Shown piece by piece: positions 1 to 10,247 of a stretch of DNA of 64,000 nucleotides. How positions within the stretch are numbered: the stretch's first letter is position 1; every line of letters starts with the position of its first letter. The translations under genes were made by a program, and so were the position numbers. Source of the stretch: Ottelia alismoides. Lineage: Eukaryota; Streptophyta; Magnoliopsida; Alismatales; Hydrocharitaceae. The notes beneath the pieces are model-generated. The model saw nothing but the letters and a program-made list of their open reading frames with translations, did not search any database and had not been told where the DNA came from. The stretch spans positions 124,001 to 188,000 of the forward strand of contig JAZKJV010006051.1 in NCBI GenBank assembly GCA_037367405.1. The letters run 5' to 3'.

Positions 1-1575
1 GGGACGGTAGAGGGCCCGAGCTCAAGCAGCTCGTCGGACGAGCTGCAACACAGCATGGCAACGTCGTGGATCTTGCCGGAAGTGAAGGCCTGTCTTCGCT
101 CGGATTTACACTCAATTGTTGTCACCAATAGGTAGCTCTGAGCTCGAGGATATCTCTCGCAATGACGGATAGGGGTGAAGGTTGAAGACGGTGGAGTATT
201 TAAAGGTTGAAGGTGATGGCGTAGGTGGCGAAGAGGTGGGGTTGGTGGGCATCGTGGAGCGAGGTAGAGGGTGTTCATGGTGATCGAGGGGGTTGGCGAG
301 GATGAGGGAAGAGTGGCATACGTCGTGGTGGTGAAGGGAGGTGAAGAGAGTGGCTGGAGTGGCTCCCAAAATAGAAAGGGGGCGACCCTCACGCATGGTG
401 GGTGATGTGGGTTGCGGGGCTTGCGGGAGGTGGAAGACGACGCCTTGTCCATTGGATCGGATGATCCAACGCCCGGGATAAGGGTGGAATGATGCTACTG
501 CGATTGGATCAGCGAGCGCGAGACCAAGGGCGCAGGGCACACCACGTGGGCGTGGGTCAAGGCGCTGGCAAACGATCCAGATTGGATCTGGATTTGATCG
601 AAGGGTGGTGATGTGTTGCGAGATGAATGGCCAGGATGGGGTGCTTCTGGCGAAGATCGGAGGGTGTGGATGTAGCCATGTAGCGCATAGATAACGCGGC
701 ACTGGCTAACGGTCCAGATGAAGTCCAATGACTGATCGAATGGCTGGGAAGCGTTGCAGCTTGGATGGCCCAGATCAAGAGAGAGGAAGGGCAATCAAAC
801 GATGGAAATGGAAGGGCGCGTGGTGTGCAAAGGAGCGGGTCGCGTGGTGCAATCAGAGAGCGCCACATGCCAGCTCTGAGTGGATGAGAAAGAAAATGAA
901 ATTAGAGAGAGAAGGAGGCCGAATTTGGAAAAACTCAAAACATGAAAGTTGTAGATATCGATGGGATCTACAGGTTTCATGTTGACCAAAAATGGAGATG
1001 AGGTCAAATATGCTACAAAAATATACATACATATAATGTACACAGGGGCCCATAAACCCAAGTTTTGCATACGAGCTCCGAATTGAATGAAATTGGTCTC
1101 ATTTTAAAGGTCTATGTACACAGGGGCCCATAAACCCAAGTTTTGCATACGAGCTCCGAATTGAATGAAGGTGAGTAGACCTAATTCTGAGGTTGTATGA
1201 GGTGGATATTGGCATTCTAAGGTCTATGTTCTCCAACTAGGTTTGGGGCTTTATTGGGCAATTTACAGGATAGGGATTTTTGGCTTTCTTCCTTATATTA
1301 TTAACTAGTAATCTTCATAGTATAAGGAAGGTGTTATTTGATTTTAGAGGGGATATAAAATCAATTAATTAGGTGAATTATTAATGGATATTTTACAAGT
1401 AATTTTTACAAATGAATTGGCTTCTTATTTTAATGCAATTATGAATGCTAAAATGCATGGTATGTGGATTTATGCATGAATGCTATTTATGCAAGATAAA
1501 GGGAAATATGATGCTAAATAGTCAGGAACAAGGCTCTATTTTCAACTTTAAGAGTGATGAATCACAGATTCATCA
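1..1575 (-). mobile_element. Right part of a long LTR (family L2), minus orientation, cut by window start
   Basis: This stretch aligns by eye with the right part of the chimeric LTR ending at 61886 and, reversed, with the element C LTR starting at 41154. Shared landmarks are a GC-rich middle, the CATGAAAG stem-loop at 941-981, the 'acgagctccgaattgaatg' segment, and a terminal hairpin with GATGAATC/GATTCATC arms ending in CA at 1575. No polypurine tract follows the end, unlike at 52333 and 61887, so 1575 is the outer edge of a 5' LTR or of a solo LTR. The next five bases, gcgac, are the candidate target-site duplication. The many open frames in the GC-rich part are not genes. Confidence 0.8.
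1036..1169. repeat. 56-bp perfect direct repeat inside the LTR (period 78)
   Basis: Positions 1036-1091 and 1114-1169 are identical, separated by 22 bases. The other LTRs of the family (near 41580 and 61460) carry one copy, so this is a copy-specific duplication in the U3 half. Confidence 0.9.
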
Positions 1576-3243
1576 GCGACTCTTAGTCAAATATAGTCCT
1601 AACTCACCCTAGGATGTGAAAGGTTGTCACAAACTAATTCGAAGTCCCGAAGAAATAAATGTGTTCTTAGGGTTCCCATTAAACTTCAGAGCAGTACAAG
1701 GGAGTGTGGTTCGTGTTCGAACGCATCCTTTGGAGGCATTGTTCTCAGCCAATTGTAATCTTCATCTATCTCCGGGATGTATGAATCTTCTATAGCATCT
1801 TGGTCCATCATTCCAGCTGCCTAAATGTGCCCTGGTTGTGCTCTGAGATATGGAGGTCATTATTATTCTCTTCTGCATGAATGTGCCCAGCTACCTGAAT
1901 GTGCCATAGCATCTTGATTAATCGAGAGAGAATGGCTCATAGGGGATCATTGTTATCCTCATCATCGTTTGGAGGTTTCTTTAAAGGCATATTCTCTTCT
2001 TCACCTTTGAATAGAAAAAGATCAGAATTAGATATGGGTGTAAAGTTGGTCCTTTCAAAGAATAAGATCTTCCTTAGGAGAAGGAGAGTTGAAGAGAGGG
2101 GCAGTCTGGTACCGACTAAACCCTGATGGTGATTTATTGGTTCTAGTATTGGGAAGAGAGTCATCCCAAGATCAGGATGGTTTGAGTAGAGGGCCATCTC
2201 AAACCTTTGGAGACATGAGATCTAAGGGGTTTCGTGAGTTGTCCGCAAAGTTCGAACTAGAATCCCCAGATATATCCATCTCCGATGTCAAAAGAGATGT
2301 GAGAAGAGCATAAAACTCAAATCAAGAGAGAGAATACATAGTGGAGATAGAATTGTATAGTCTTTGTATATGCACAATATAAACACAAATCATACCCTTT
2401 GTTTCACCAAATTGACACTTGTGAAGGTACATAAGAGTTTGGTTGCTTATCTTTTCAGTTTTAGAGTTATTTTCAAATAAGATTTTCAATTATAGCACTC
2501 AGTTGGCCTATAGTGACAAGTGGTCAATGTATACTTAAAGAGACTCGAAGATTCCTCACTTGAGGTAACAACGAATCAATCCTCCTACACAATTTACCAC
2601 TCACAATCACTGTTGAACCTAAGGATGAGTACTTGTAATACCAAAATTGTTGCCTGCCAGACTCAAGTGTGCATAAAACGATGACCTTCATCGAAGTCCC
2701 AATGAGATGGTATCATTCTGCCATTGTATCCGAGTTGTAAACGCCATAGGAGGCATGATCACTAGAAAGATAGATTAAGCAATACTTCAGAAAACCCAAT
2801 ACACTTATGGGGGGGTTCCTACTCTATGCTAGTACCGATAGGCAGCTCTCTGATCCACACCCTCAAGTATGGTTTCTTACAACATGATATTCCCATCAAA
2901 CACCCAAGGATTTTCTCACACTATTAATGAAGTTAATTAATTAGAATTAGAGGGTTTATTTAGTGAATTATTAAGGGAATTTGCTAAAATCTTCATATAA
3001 AGTAGATGAATCGGGGTTCATCAAGCTTGGGCCCAACTAGACCCTTGACCACATCCTAAAATGCTCAAGTCCAAGTTGTCTAGTAGTAGCCCCCACTACT
3101 TATAAGTTACTACCACACTTTATGATTACAAGATGTAGTACTATGTTTGGGGTGCTACACTGCTACCTTCTTATCAATTGTATGACCTTTACCTCTATTG
3201 ATGGGAAGATCCTCATTTAGGTCCTTTTTCCAAGGAAAACATT
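1576..3243. other. Intergenic, no recognisable gene
   Basis: No open frame here resembles a known family. The 1899-2313 frames lack recognisable motifs. At 1780-1920 imperfect copies of 'tagcatcttg' and 'tgaatgtgcc' recur. A short hairpin at about 3003-3022 resembles the GATGAATC terminal hairpin of the long LTRs, and the following 'gggcccaac' sequence could belong to the 5' region of the copia remnant. Neither is secure. Confidence 0.3.
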
Positions 3244-3536
3244 TTCCATGTCCATCCTAGAGTTTTCGGATATATTTCCTTTAATCGTCTCCTTGGTCAA
3301 GGAAAGGATAAACTAACAACCATAGCACTAAAATGTGTATTCCTAAGATACGCTTGGAGTTAGAAGGGTATAGGTGTTGTGGCCTTCAATCCAGGAAGCA
3401 CTACACCAATGCTGATGTTACTTTATTTGAGTCCCTTAACTTCTACTCTAAGTCCAGGGCACATGTGTCTCCTCTACGTCCCATAAAAATAATGCGCCTC
3501 TTCTTGTTCCTATTCCACATGATGCTCTTTACATGA
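3244..3536 (+). pseudogene. Ty1/copia integrase, C-terminal fragment
   Basis: Translation from 3244 gives a peptide containing HPRVFGYISF, then KDKLTTIALKCVFLRY, and after a frame change EGYRC and NADVTLFES. This is the order of the copia integrase end (RVFGC...KLDPRALKCIFLGYS...KGYRCY...SADVTFFE). The frame breaks near 3350, so it is a pseudogene. The catalytic DDE part upstream is not recognisable. It is collinear with the RT and RNase H fragments downstream on the same strand. Confidence 0.8.
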
Positions 3537-3839
3537 CTATTTCTCAACAGAGACACTCCCCTTCAAAGAAGGAACTATCTCCTCAGGTATATCCTTTGAT
3601 TGAGGTTCTACAAATTGATGGTATTTCTACTTCCATGGACACGAACACATGTTCAACAAGCGACCAACTGAGTGATGCGGTTGACTTTCCAAAAGCTCTA
3701 AGGAAGGGGATCGAACAATGTACCAATCATCATATTTCTGTTGTTGTGTCCTTCTCTAGACTTGGGTCCTCCTACATAGAGTTTTTGAAGCATTGTCTAA
3801 CATAACCATTCCTCATAATCATTTGAGGCTCGTCATGAT

Positions 3840-4580
3840 TCCAGATGGCAACTAGAAATGGAAGAAGAAATGTTTGCACTGACTTCCTGCAAATACTCAG
3901 TAGCTTGTTGATCCAGCTGGTAACAAGGTGGTTGGATCCCAATGGATGTTCATAGTGAAGTAGAAAGCTGATAGATCGATTGCTTGCTACAAGGCTCGCT
4001 TAGTAGAAAATGGGTTTACACAAACCTATGATGTTGATGTCCTCAACATATTTTCTCCAGTCGCTTGTCTCTCTACAATGCATATTCTCATGGTTGTTGC
4101 AGTATAACTTGATTGTCCCTTGCATCAACTTCATGTAAAGAATGCTATAATATATTTTGACCTTCAGGAGATTGTATACAGGTAGAAACCTTCTGAATTT
4201 GAGGCTCAATGGAGTGTCATAAATTGTGTCTATTATGCAAAGCTATATATGGAGTCAAGCGAAGCCCTCGCACCTGGTTTCCGAAGTTATAAGAAGTACT
4301 AGAGAATCTGGACCTCACTACATCATATGTAGATATTATTATTTATTCATACGAAAGAATTGAAAAGAATATGTGGTAAAGCTCATTTATGTGGATGACA
4401 TCATCCTCACAGGAGACGATTCTGATAGTGTTACATAGGTGAAGAAGCGCTAGCAGAATTATTTGTGATCAAAGACTTGGGATAATTATGATACTTTCTA
4501 GGGATTGACATAACTTTATCCAACTGAGGACTGGTTATATCTCAACGAAAGTATGCTACTAATACACTTCAGGTGATATG
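3840..4580 (+). pseudogene. Ty1/copia reverse transcriptase, decayed
   Basis: In frames interrupted by several stops one reads PAGNKVVGSQW, CYKARLV, NGFTQTYDVD, FSPVA, CPLHQLHVKNA and, at 4383-4415, LIYVDDIILTGDD with the catalytic YVDD at 4389-4400. These are in the order and spacing of the copia RVT_2 domain (GSKWV...YKARLVAKGY.Q..GVDY..TFSPVA...LHQLDVKNAFL...YVDDIILTG). Stops, for example after the 'IVK' and 'VVAV' positions, show a long-dead copy. Confidence 0.85.
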
Positions 4581-5329
4581 GATGATAGGGTTCAAGACAA
4601 CACATATACCCATGATAACTAAGGGATGAACCAGGAAACGTCGAAGATACTAGTCGATACATTTTTCTCATTATCTAGGAAAGTTGAGGGAAGGTCTCAT
4701 CTTTCTTTGATTGGTCATACCTAATGGGGACATACAAAGAGTATATTCTCGTGGGGGTCAGCATGCCCTTGGTCGCTAAGTACTCATCGACCTAGCATCT
4801 TGCGTACTAGATTCCTTAGTTTTCTTATGTTGTTCTTTTGTTAGCGCATTCAACCTAGCTTGACAGAGGTATCCACATGGGTATGCAAACATGAGGCAAG
4901 GGATGATAGTAAGAAAGGAGAGTGAAAAGCTACTAACAAAACGTGGGTGCAACGAAGGGGGTCGGGGACATGAAGGGACTTTTTCATGGACACACAGATG
5001 TCTACTTTCAAAATTAAGGCACGACTCAGTAAATTATTATATCTGACCATTATTCGACCACATATATCTCTTATCTTAAGAAACTGAGTCAGTTCACGAA
5101 CTCTCCTACTTCATCCCACTTCGATACATGCATGATGGTCATAAGATATATCGTCCTCTCCAAGTAAAGTCCTACTGTTCACCAAATGTCATGCCTTCAA
5201 TCCCCTATCCTATTCAGATGCATGTTACAAATATTGTATGATAAATAGAAAATCTAGTTCATATTTCACGTTAACTTGGTAGGCAACCTGGTTACTTGAA
5301 GAAGCTAGAAAGAAGCAGTGGTCTCATGC

Positions 5330-5646
5330 TTAAGTGATGAAAGTGAATATAAATCCATTCAGCAGCAGGGCTTGTATGGATTCAATGAGTAATCATAGAT
5401 CTTCATACCACTCTCAATGACACCATGGAGCTTAGATGCGACAACCGTGCAACAATACATATAGCCAATAACCTTATGTTTCATGAATGCACTGAACATG
5501 TGGAAATTGATTGCTATTACATTAGAGATGTGATACAACAAGGGCCTCTGTACTTTCAGTATATTGTCTACATACTAGATAACAAATATGTCATCAAGCC
5601 ACTTACTCGCACACAGTTTGAAAAATCCTGCAACAAGTTGAGCATG

Positions 5647-5655
<9 letters not shown>
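5330..5655 (+). pseudogene. Ty1/copia RNase H, 3' end of pol
   Basis: The frame at 5425-5650 reads MELRCDNRATIHIANN, FHECTEHVEIDCYYIRD and, at the end, NKLSMIDIY, matching the copia RNase H signature (CDN.AA..IANNP..H.RTKHIEVD.H.I...KLGM.DIY). Normally a stop, a polypurine tract and the 3' LTR follow directly. Here the last codons run into a TA microsatellite, and the polypurine tract appears only at 10250, so the element was split by later insertions. Confidence 0.85.

Positions 5656-5692
<37 letters not shown>
5651..5692. repeat. (TA)n microsatellite, 42 bp
   Basis: Uninterrupted AT dinucleotides following the copia RNase H end. It is the left edge of the MITE train and probably the original target. 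Confidence 0.95.
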
Positions 5693-5694
<2 letters not shown>

Positions 5695-6079
5695 GGCTGG
5701 GGAAGCTGCACCCGGGGGTGTAGCGAACTAGCTGCACCCGATCCTTTTTTCATTGATTTTTTGTGTTTTTGAAATGAAACTGAGGGGATTTAAATCACCA
5801 TATATCACCATGATATCATGCCAATTTCAACTAAATTCGATACTTCTATCATCTCCATCAAGACAATGACATTTTAACGGTCTCAGAATTATTGAAATTG
5901 ACCCTATCTAGATGGGCATGTTAGGAATGTTTCTTTTGCATGAAATTTGAAACACATATTCCACTCAATAAACTAAGTAAATCCCCATAGGTTTCCTCCC
6001 AAAAAAATCAAAAATCAATGAGAAAAATACCCGGATGTAGCTAGTTGGCTGCACCACCCAGTGTAGCTTCCCTTTTCCC
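5693..6079. mobile_element. TA-targeted foldback MITE 1
   Basis: The left end (ggaagctgcacccgggggtg...) pairs with the reverse complement of the right end (gggaagctacactgggtggt...) over about 100 bp. Each arm has a small inner hairpin (agctgcaccc / gggtgtag). The centre carries 'ttttaacggtctcagaatt' followed by an A/T-rich link and 'gaccctatctagatg'. TA tracts lie on both sides. No coding capacity. Confidence 0.85.
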
Positions 6080-6088
6080 TATATATAT

Positions 6089-6478
6089 GGGAAAAAGGAG
6101 CCTACACCAGCGGGTGCATGTAACTACCTACATCCGGCCTAACTTTTCATTATTTTTTGATTTTTTTGAAATGAAACCTTAGGAGATTTAGATCACCATG
6201 TATCACCTTGTTGTAATTCTAAATTCAACTTAGTTCGAGACTTCTATCATCTCCATCAAGACTATCAAATTTTAACGGTCTTAGAATTGCTGAAATCGAC
6301 CATGTCTAGATGAACGTGTTAGGAATATTTGTTTTGCATGAAATTTGAAACACATATTCTCCTCAACATATTAAGTAAATCCCCCCATCTTTCAATTAAA
6401 AAAAACAACAAAATAATCGAAAAATAGGGTGGGCGCAGGGAGTTTCCTACACCCTTGGGTGCATGCTCCCTGCCCCCT
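6089..6478. mobile_element. TA-targeted foldback MITE 2
   Basis: Closely related to MITE 1 in the interior ('cttctatcatctccatcaag', 'ttttaacggtcttagaattg', 'cgaccatgtctagatg'), but with its own terminal sequences (ggagcctacaccagcgggtg / cacccttgggtgcatgctcc). It is flanked by a 9-bp TA tract on the left and a 14-bp one on the right. Confidence 0.85.
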
Positions 6479-6492
6479 ATATATATATATAG

Positions 6493-6813
6493 GAGAAACT
6501 TCAAATGAGGTGGGGTCTCACCATATATATGGTGAGCCACTCTCAATTTAGGCATCTTCCAAATATATTTTATAATTTCTTGTTTCATACATATAATAAT
6601 AAATATTAACACAACATGTATAGTGGAATAAAAATATGAAAATATTATTATATTGGATGGAAATGTTAATTTAAATTTGGATACTATATTTTACAAAAAT
6701 CATTTTTTACGATGTGTGGTTTATACTTTTACAAAATTGTTACAGAGTTTTTACTAAATTCACAGTGGCCTTTACAATTTCAGAAAAGCCCCCACCTCAT
6801 TTGAAAGGTCCCC
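6493..6813. mobile_element. MITE 3, TTTACAA-type (short form)
   Basis: The ends read 'cttcaaatgaggtgggg' and, inverted, 'ccccacctcatttgaaagg'. Next to the left end is the palindrome ctcaccatatatatggtgag. Several TTTACAA-like motifs lie in the right half. It is almost the same as MITE 7 at 8053-8375 and shares ends and motifs with the 1.4 kb element at 8809-10231, so it looks like an internal-deletion derivative of that kind. Confidence 0.85.
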
Positions 6814-6825
<12 letters not shown>

Positions 6826-6890
<65 letters not shown>

Positions 6891-6907
6891 GTGTGTGTGT
6901 GTGTGTC
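6826..6907. repeat. (TG)n microsatellite
   Basis: About 80 bp of GT repeats with two GTAT interruptions, continuing from a short TA tract at 6814. Open frames here encode only Val-Cys repeats and are not genes. Confidence 0.95.
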
Positions 6908-7230
6908 TGAGGAAAGGGATGCTACTCCACTTTCTTTTTTTCAAAATTTTTTTATTATTTTTGAAAAATGCTTCCATGTATTTTCATAACTATATCCCTC
7001 TAATATGTCACTCAAATTTCGTCAGAAACAGAGACTTCAACGGCCTCCATCCAGAACATGAAAAATACAGCAAATCTGTGACATGTCTGGATGGAAGCCG
7101 TAGGAGTCTCTGTTTCTGATGAAATTTGAATGATATATTAGAGGGATATAGTTATGAAAATCTATGAAGCACTTTTCAAAAAAAATTGAAAAAAAAAGAA
7201 AATGGAGTAGGTAAGTTATCTACTCTTTCT
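6908..7230. mobile_element. TA-targeted foldback MITE 4
   Basis: Two arms of about 150 bp are inverted copies: 'actatatccctctaatatgt' and 'cagaaacagagact' on the left return as reverse complements at 7100-7160. The centre has 'ctccatccag' / 'ctggatggaag'. The right end passes into CT and TA repeats (7228-7255). No coding capacity. Confidence 0.8.
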
Positions 7231-7255
7231 CTCTCTCTCTCTATATATATATATA

Positions 7256-7639
7256 GTAAAATATGTATGCTCCCTAGGGGGAGCTAACTTAGCTCCCCCG
7301 CCCCATTTTTCGCGTATTTTTTTTTATTTTTTTGAAAATCAAAATTATGTAAATTCATTATTATATCCCTATATTATATCATTCAAATTTCATGAAAAAC
7401 AGAGACTCCTATGACCTCATCCAGACAGGGTCGATTTAAAAAATCCTGAGACCGTTAAAAAATGACTATCTGGATGAAGGCCGTAAGAGTCTCTGTTTCA
7501 CACGAAATTTGAATAACATAATATAGGGATATAGTGATAAATATTCACGGAAAAAATTTCAAAAAAATAAAAAATTTGAAGAAAATAGGGCGGGGGGGAG
7601 CTAAGTTAGCTCCCCCTAGGGGGCAACCCCATTTTCCTC
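7256..7639. mobile_element. TA-targeted foldback MITE 5
   Basis: The termini form a double hairpin: 'ctccctagggggagctaact' / 'agttagctccccctaggggg'. The interior has the same paired 'aacagagactcctatg' segments as MITEs 4, 6 and 8, and the core 'gggtcgatttaaaaaatcct' ... 'gaccgttaaaa' in the opposite orientation to MITE 6. TA tracts flank both sides. Confidence 0.85.
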
Positions 7640-7652
7640 ATATATATATATA

Positions 7653-8039
7653 GGGTAAAATGGGGCTGCCCCCTGGGAGTAGCCAACTTGGCTACTCCCA
7701 CCCCTATTTTCCCTCATTTTTTATTTCTTTGGAAAATAAAAATTTGTATATTCATCACTATATCCCTCTAACATTCTATTAAAATTTCATCAGAAACAGA
7801 GACTCCTAGGCCCTCCATCCAGACGTTATTTTTTAACGGTCGCAGGATTTTTTAAATCGACCATGTTTGGATGAAGGCCGTAGGAGTCTCTTTTTTCTGA
7901 CGAAATTTTAATAGAATGTTAGAGGGATATAATGATGAATTTACAAATTTTTATTTTCCTGAGAAATAAAAAAATGAGAGAAAAATAGGGGTGGGAGTAG
8001 CCAAGTTGGCTACTCCCAAGGGGCAACCCCATTTAACCC
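7653..8039. mobile_element. TA-targeted foldback MITE 6
   Basis: The termini 'gggagtagccaacttggcta' and its inverse at 8000-8025 fold on themselves and on each other. The long arms include 'catcagaaacagagactcct' and 'aggagtctcttttttctgac'. The core is 'ttttaacggtcgcagg ... aaatcgaccatg'. A 13-bp TA tract lies on each side. Confidence 0.85.
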
Positions 8040-8052
8040 ATATATATATATA

Positions 8053-8375
8053 GGAAATATTTCAAATGGGATGGGGTCTCACCATATATATGGTGAGCCA
8101 CCCTCAATTTAGGCATCTTTCTAATATATTTTACAATTTCTTGTTTCATACATATAACAATAAATATTAACACAACATGTATAGTGAAACAAAATTATGA
8201 AAATATTATTATATTGGATGGAAATGTTAATTTAAATTTGGATGTTATATTTTACAAAATTCATTTTTTTACAATGTGTAGTTTATACTTTTACAAAACT
8301 GTTACATAGTTTTTACTAAATTCACAGTGACCTTTACAATTTTAGAAAAGCCCCCACCTCATTTGAAAGGTCCCC
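8053..8375. mobile_element. MITE 7, TTTACAA-type (short form, second copy)
   Basis: A second copy of MITE 3, nearly identical along its length: same ctcaccat/atggtgag palindrome, same 'ttgtttcatacatataa' interior, same TTTACAA motifs, same 'cccccacctcatttgaaagg' right end. The two copies lie 1.56 kb apart in the same orientation, each bounded by TA-type repeats. Confidence 0.85.
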
Positions 8376-8390
8376 TACACACACATATAT

Positions 8391-8774
8391 GGGAAAAATG
8401 GGGATGCCCCCCTGGGGCAGCCAACATGGTTGCCCCCACCTTATTTTTCGCAAATTTTTTTTATTTTTTGGAAAAATATCACTATGTATATTCATCCCTA
8501 TATCCCTCCTATATGCCATTTGAATTTAGTCATAAACAGAGACTCCTATGGTCTCCATCCATACGTCATTTTTTTAACGGTGGCATGATTTTTTAAATAG
8601 ACCATGTCTGGATGGAGGCCGTAGGAGTCTCTGTTTTTGACGAAATTCGAATGTAATATAGGAGGGATATAGAGATGAATATACATGGCGATATTTTTGA
8701 AAAAAATAAAAAAGTTACTAAAAAATGGAGCGGGGCAACCATGTTGGCAGCCCCGAGGGGGCATCCCCATCAAC

Positions 8775-8777
<3 letters not shown>
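8391..8777. mobile_element. TA-targeted foldback MITE 8
   Basis: Same design as MITEs 4-6. Terminal 'ggggcagccaacatggttgc' and its inverse near 8730-8755, paired 'aacagagactcctatggtct' / 'aggccgtaggagtctctgtt', core 'tttttaacggtggcatgatt'. The right flank is a 31-bp TA tract (8778-8808). Confidence 0.85.
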
Positions 8778-8808
<31 letters not shown>

Positions 8809-8810
<2 letters not shown>

Positions 8811-10231
8811 ACTCACCATTCTTGTGGTGAGCCCTTAATCTCGTCCATTCCTAATTAATCGGATGGCTATCATTAAACACATATTAATGGTTATTATTTT
8901 ATTGATTACAAATCCATTTAGGTCCTTTTAACTTTTCTAATTATAGTATATACTCATACATTACAGCCGCAATTATCTCCCAATCAGATGGCTAATTATA
9001 GTATATACTCATACGTTCATGCTCTACCCATCCGCTCCGGGCACGCTACCCCCGTGCGGTCATCTCCTCCGTCCGCCTGCCTCATCTCCCTGCCGTACGT
9101 GTGCGGTCGCGCCACCGCCCAGCCGCCTCCTCTGCCTCACGCGAGGTGGCACCGCCCGCCTTCCTCCGCGCACCGACCTTCAGGCGGAGCCGCAGCCCCG
9201 CGCACCGTCCTCTTCGGCGAGGCGGTAACCTTCTGCTCGTGCCCCTACGCCCGCCCTCGGCCTCGCTCTCCGTCAGGCCGTGCTCGGCCTGCGTGTCCTC
9301 CAACGCGACGCCTCGCCGCCGACTCCAAAGCGTCGACCGCCCCCGTGCAACTCTAGTGATGCAACCCTCTTCACGCGGTCGCGTCATCTTGCTCCACCGC
9401 CTTTGCGAGGCGCCCTTCTCCGACCACCTCGCGCCTCATTGCCACAAGCGGCCAGAGCCGCCGAGATCTCTGCTCGCCGCCTCCCTCTTGATTGTTGAAG
9501 ACAACGGCGACGGTACCCCTCCTCTTTTGGGCTGAGAAGAACGAGCTAGAGAAACCCTAAGTTATTTTACATTGTGGTATAGTTATTTTACATATATGAC
9601 ATTCATATTTACATTTTGATTCGTCTTTTTTACAAATCCCGATGTTTGTTTTCTTCTTTTGCAGGCTCTACGTGGGTTTTACAATTGAGTGAGATATAAT
9701 TACACAGGCTTACACAATTTTTACAAAATGAAAATACATATTTACAAAAAGGCGGAAGTTTATACAAGAAAAAATACTCTAACAAAAACTCGTTGGAGTT
9801 TACAAAATGAATATAATCATTTACAAAATGAAAACGCACATATACAAAATGAATGGATCCATTTTAAAAAAAGGAAATACACATATACAAAACAAAAATA
9901 CAGTGAAAAAATGAAATTATTAATTAAATTACAAAGAGAATTATATATTTTACAAAAACTCGCTGGACTTTACAAAGCTACGGTTGAATGCAGATCATTT
10001 GGAGTAAAATTGAAAATAATCAAAACAAGAATTATTGGATATACCAAATCCAAAAAAGCTTTGAATGGTAATTTAAATCTAATATATGAAACTCAAATTT
10101 AATGAAATTAAGATGACGAAAATATCCTTTTGAATGAGTTTTTTGATGCAACCATCAGATCGAGATCTAACGAATCTGATCGATGGCTCACCACAATATT
10201 GGTGAGACCCCACCTCATTTGAAAGGGTCCC
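8809..10231. mobile_element. 1.4 kb TTTACAA-type element with GC-rich cargo
   Basis: The right end (tggctcaccacaatattggtgag, then ccccacctcatttgaaaggg) matches MITEs 3 and 7. The left end carries the palindrome ctcaccattcttgtggtgag but lacks the outer 'tcaaatgaggtgggg', so it is trimmed by roughly 25 bases. From 9560 to 9985 there are a dozen or more TTTACAA-like motifs, many as TTTACAAAATGAA. 9018-9540 is GC-rich. The element sits between a TA tract and a TACTCTCTC tract. Non-autonomous; superfamily uncertain. Confidence 0.75.
9018..9540 (+). other. GC-rich segment inside the 1.4 kb element, possible captured sequence
   Basis: A sharp GC-rich island in otherwise AT-rich sequence. Overlapping frames are rich in Arg, Pro, Ala and Ser, and no family is recognised. 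Just downstream, 'tttgttttcttcttttgcag' at 9647-9665 looks like an intron acceptor. It may be a captured 5' exon of a host gene, but the sequence alone does not prove coding. Confidence 0.35.
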
Positions 10232-10247
10232 TACTCTCTCTCTCTCT

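Noticed and set aside
112..1070. Several overlapping frames of 66-196 residues on both strands
   Set aside because: They lie in the GC-rich part of an LTR, are low in complexity, and the equivalent LTR positions elsewhere in the window have shifted frames.
6714..7119. Frames with long Val-Cys repeats
   Set aside because: They are produced by the TG microsatellite.
9019..9535. Arg/Pro/Ala-rich frames in the GC island as a host gene
   Set aside because: No ATG-led frame with a recognised domain; the island is inside a transposon. Kept only as possible captured sequence.
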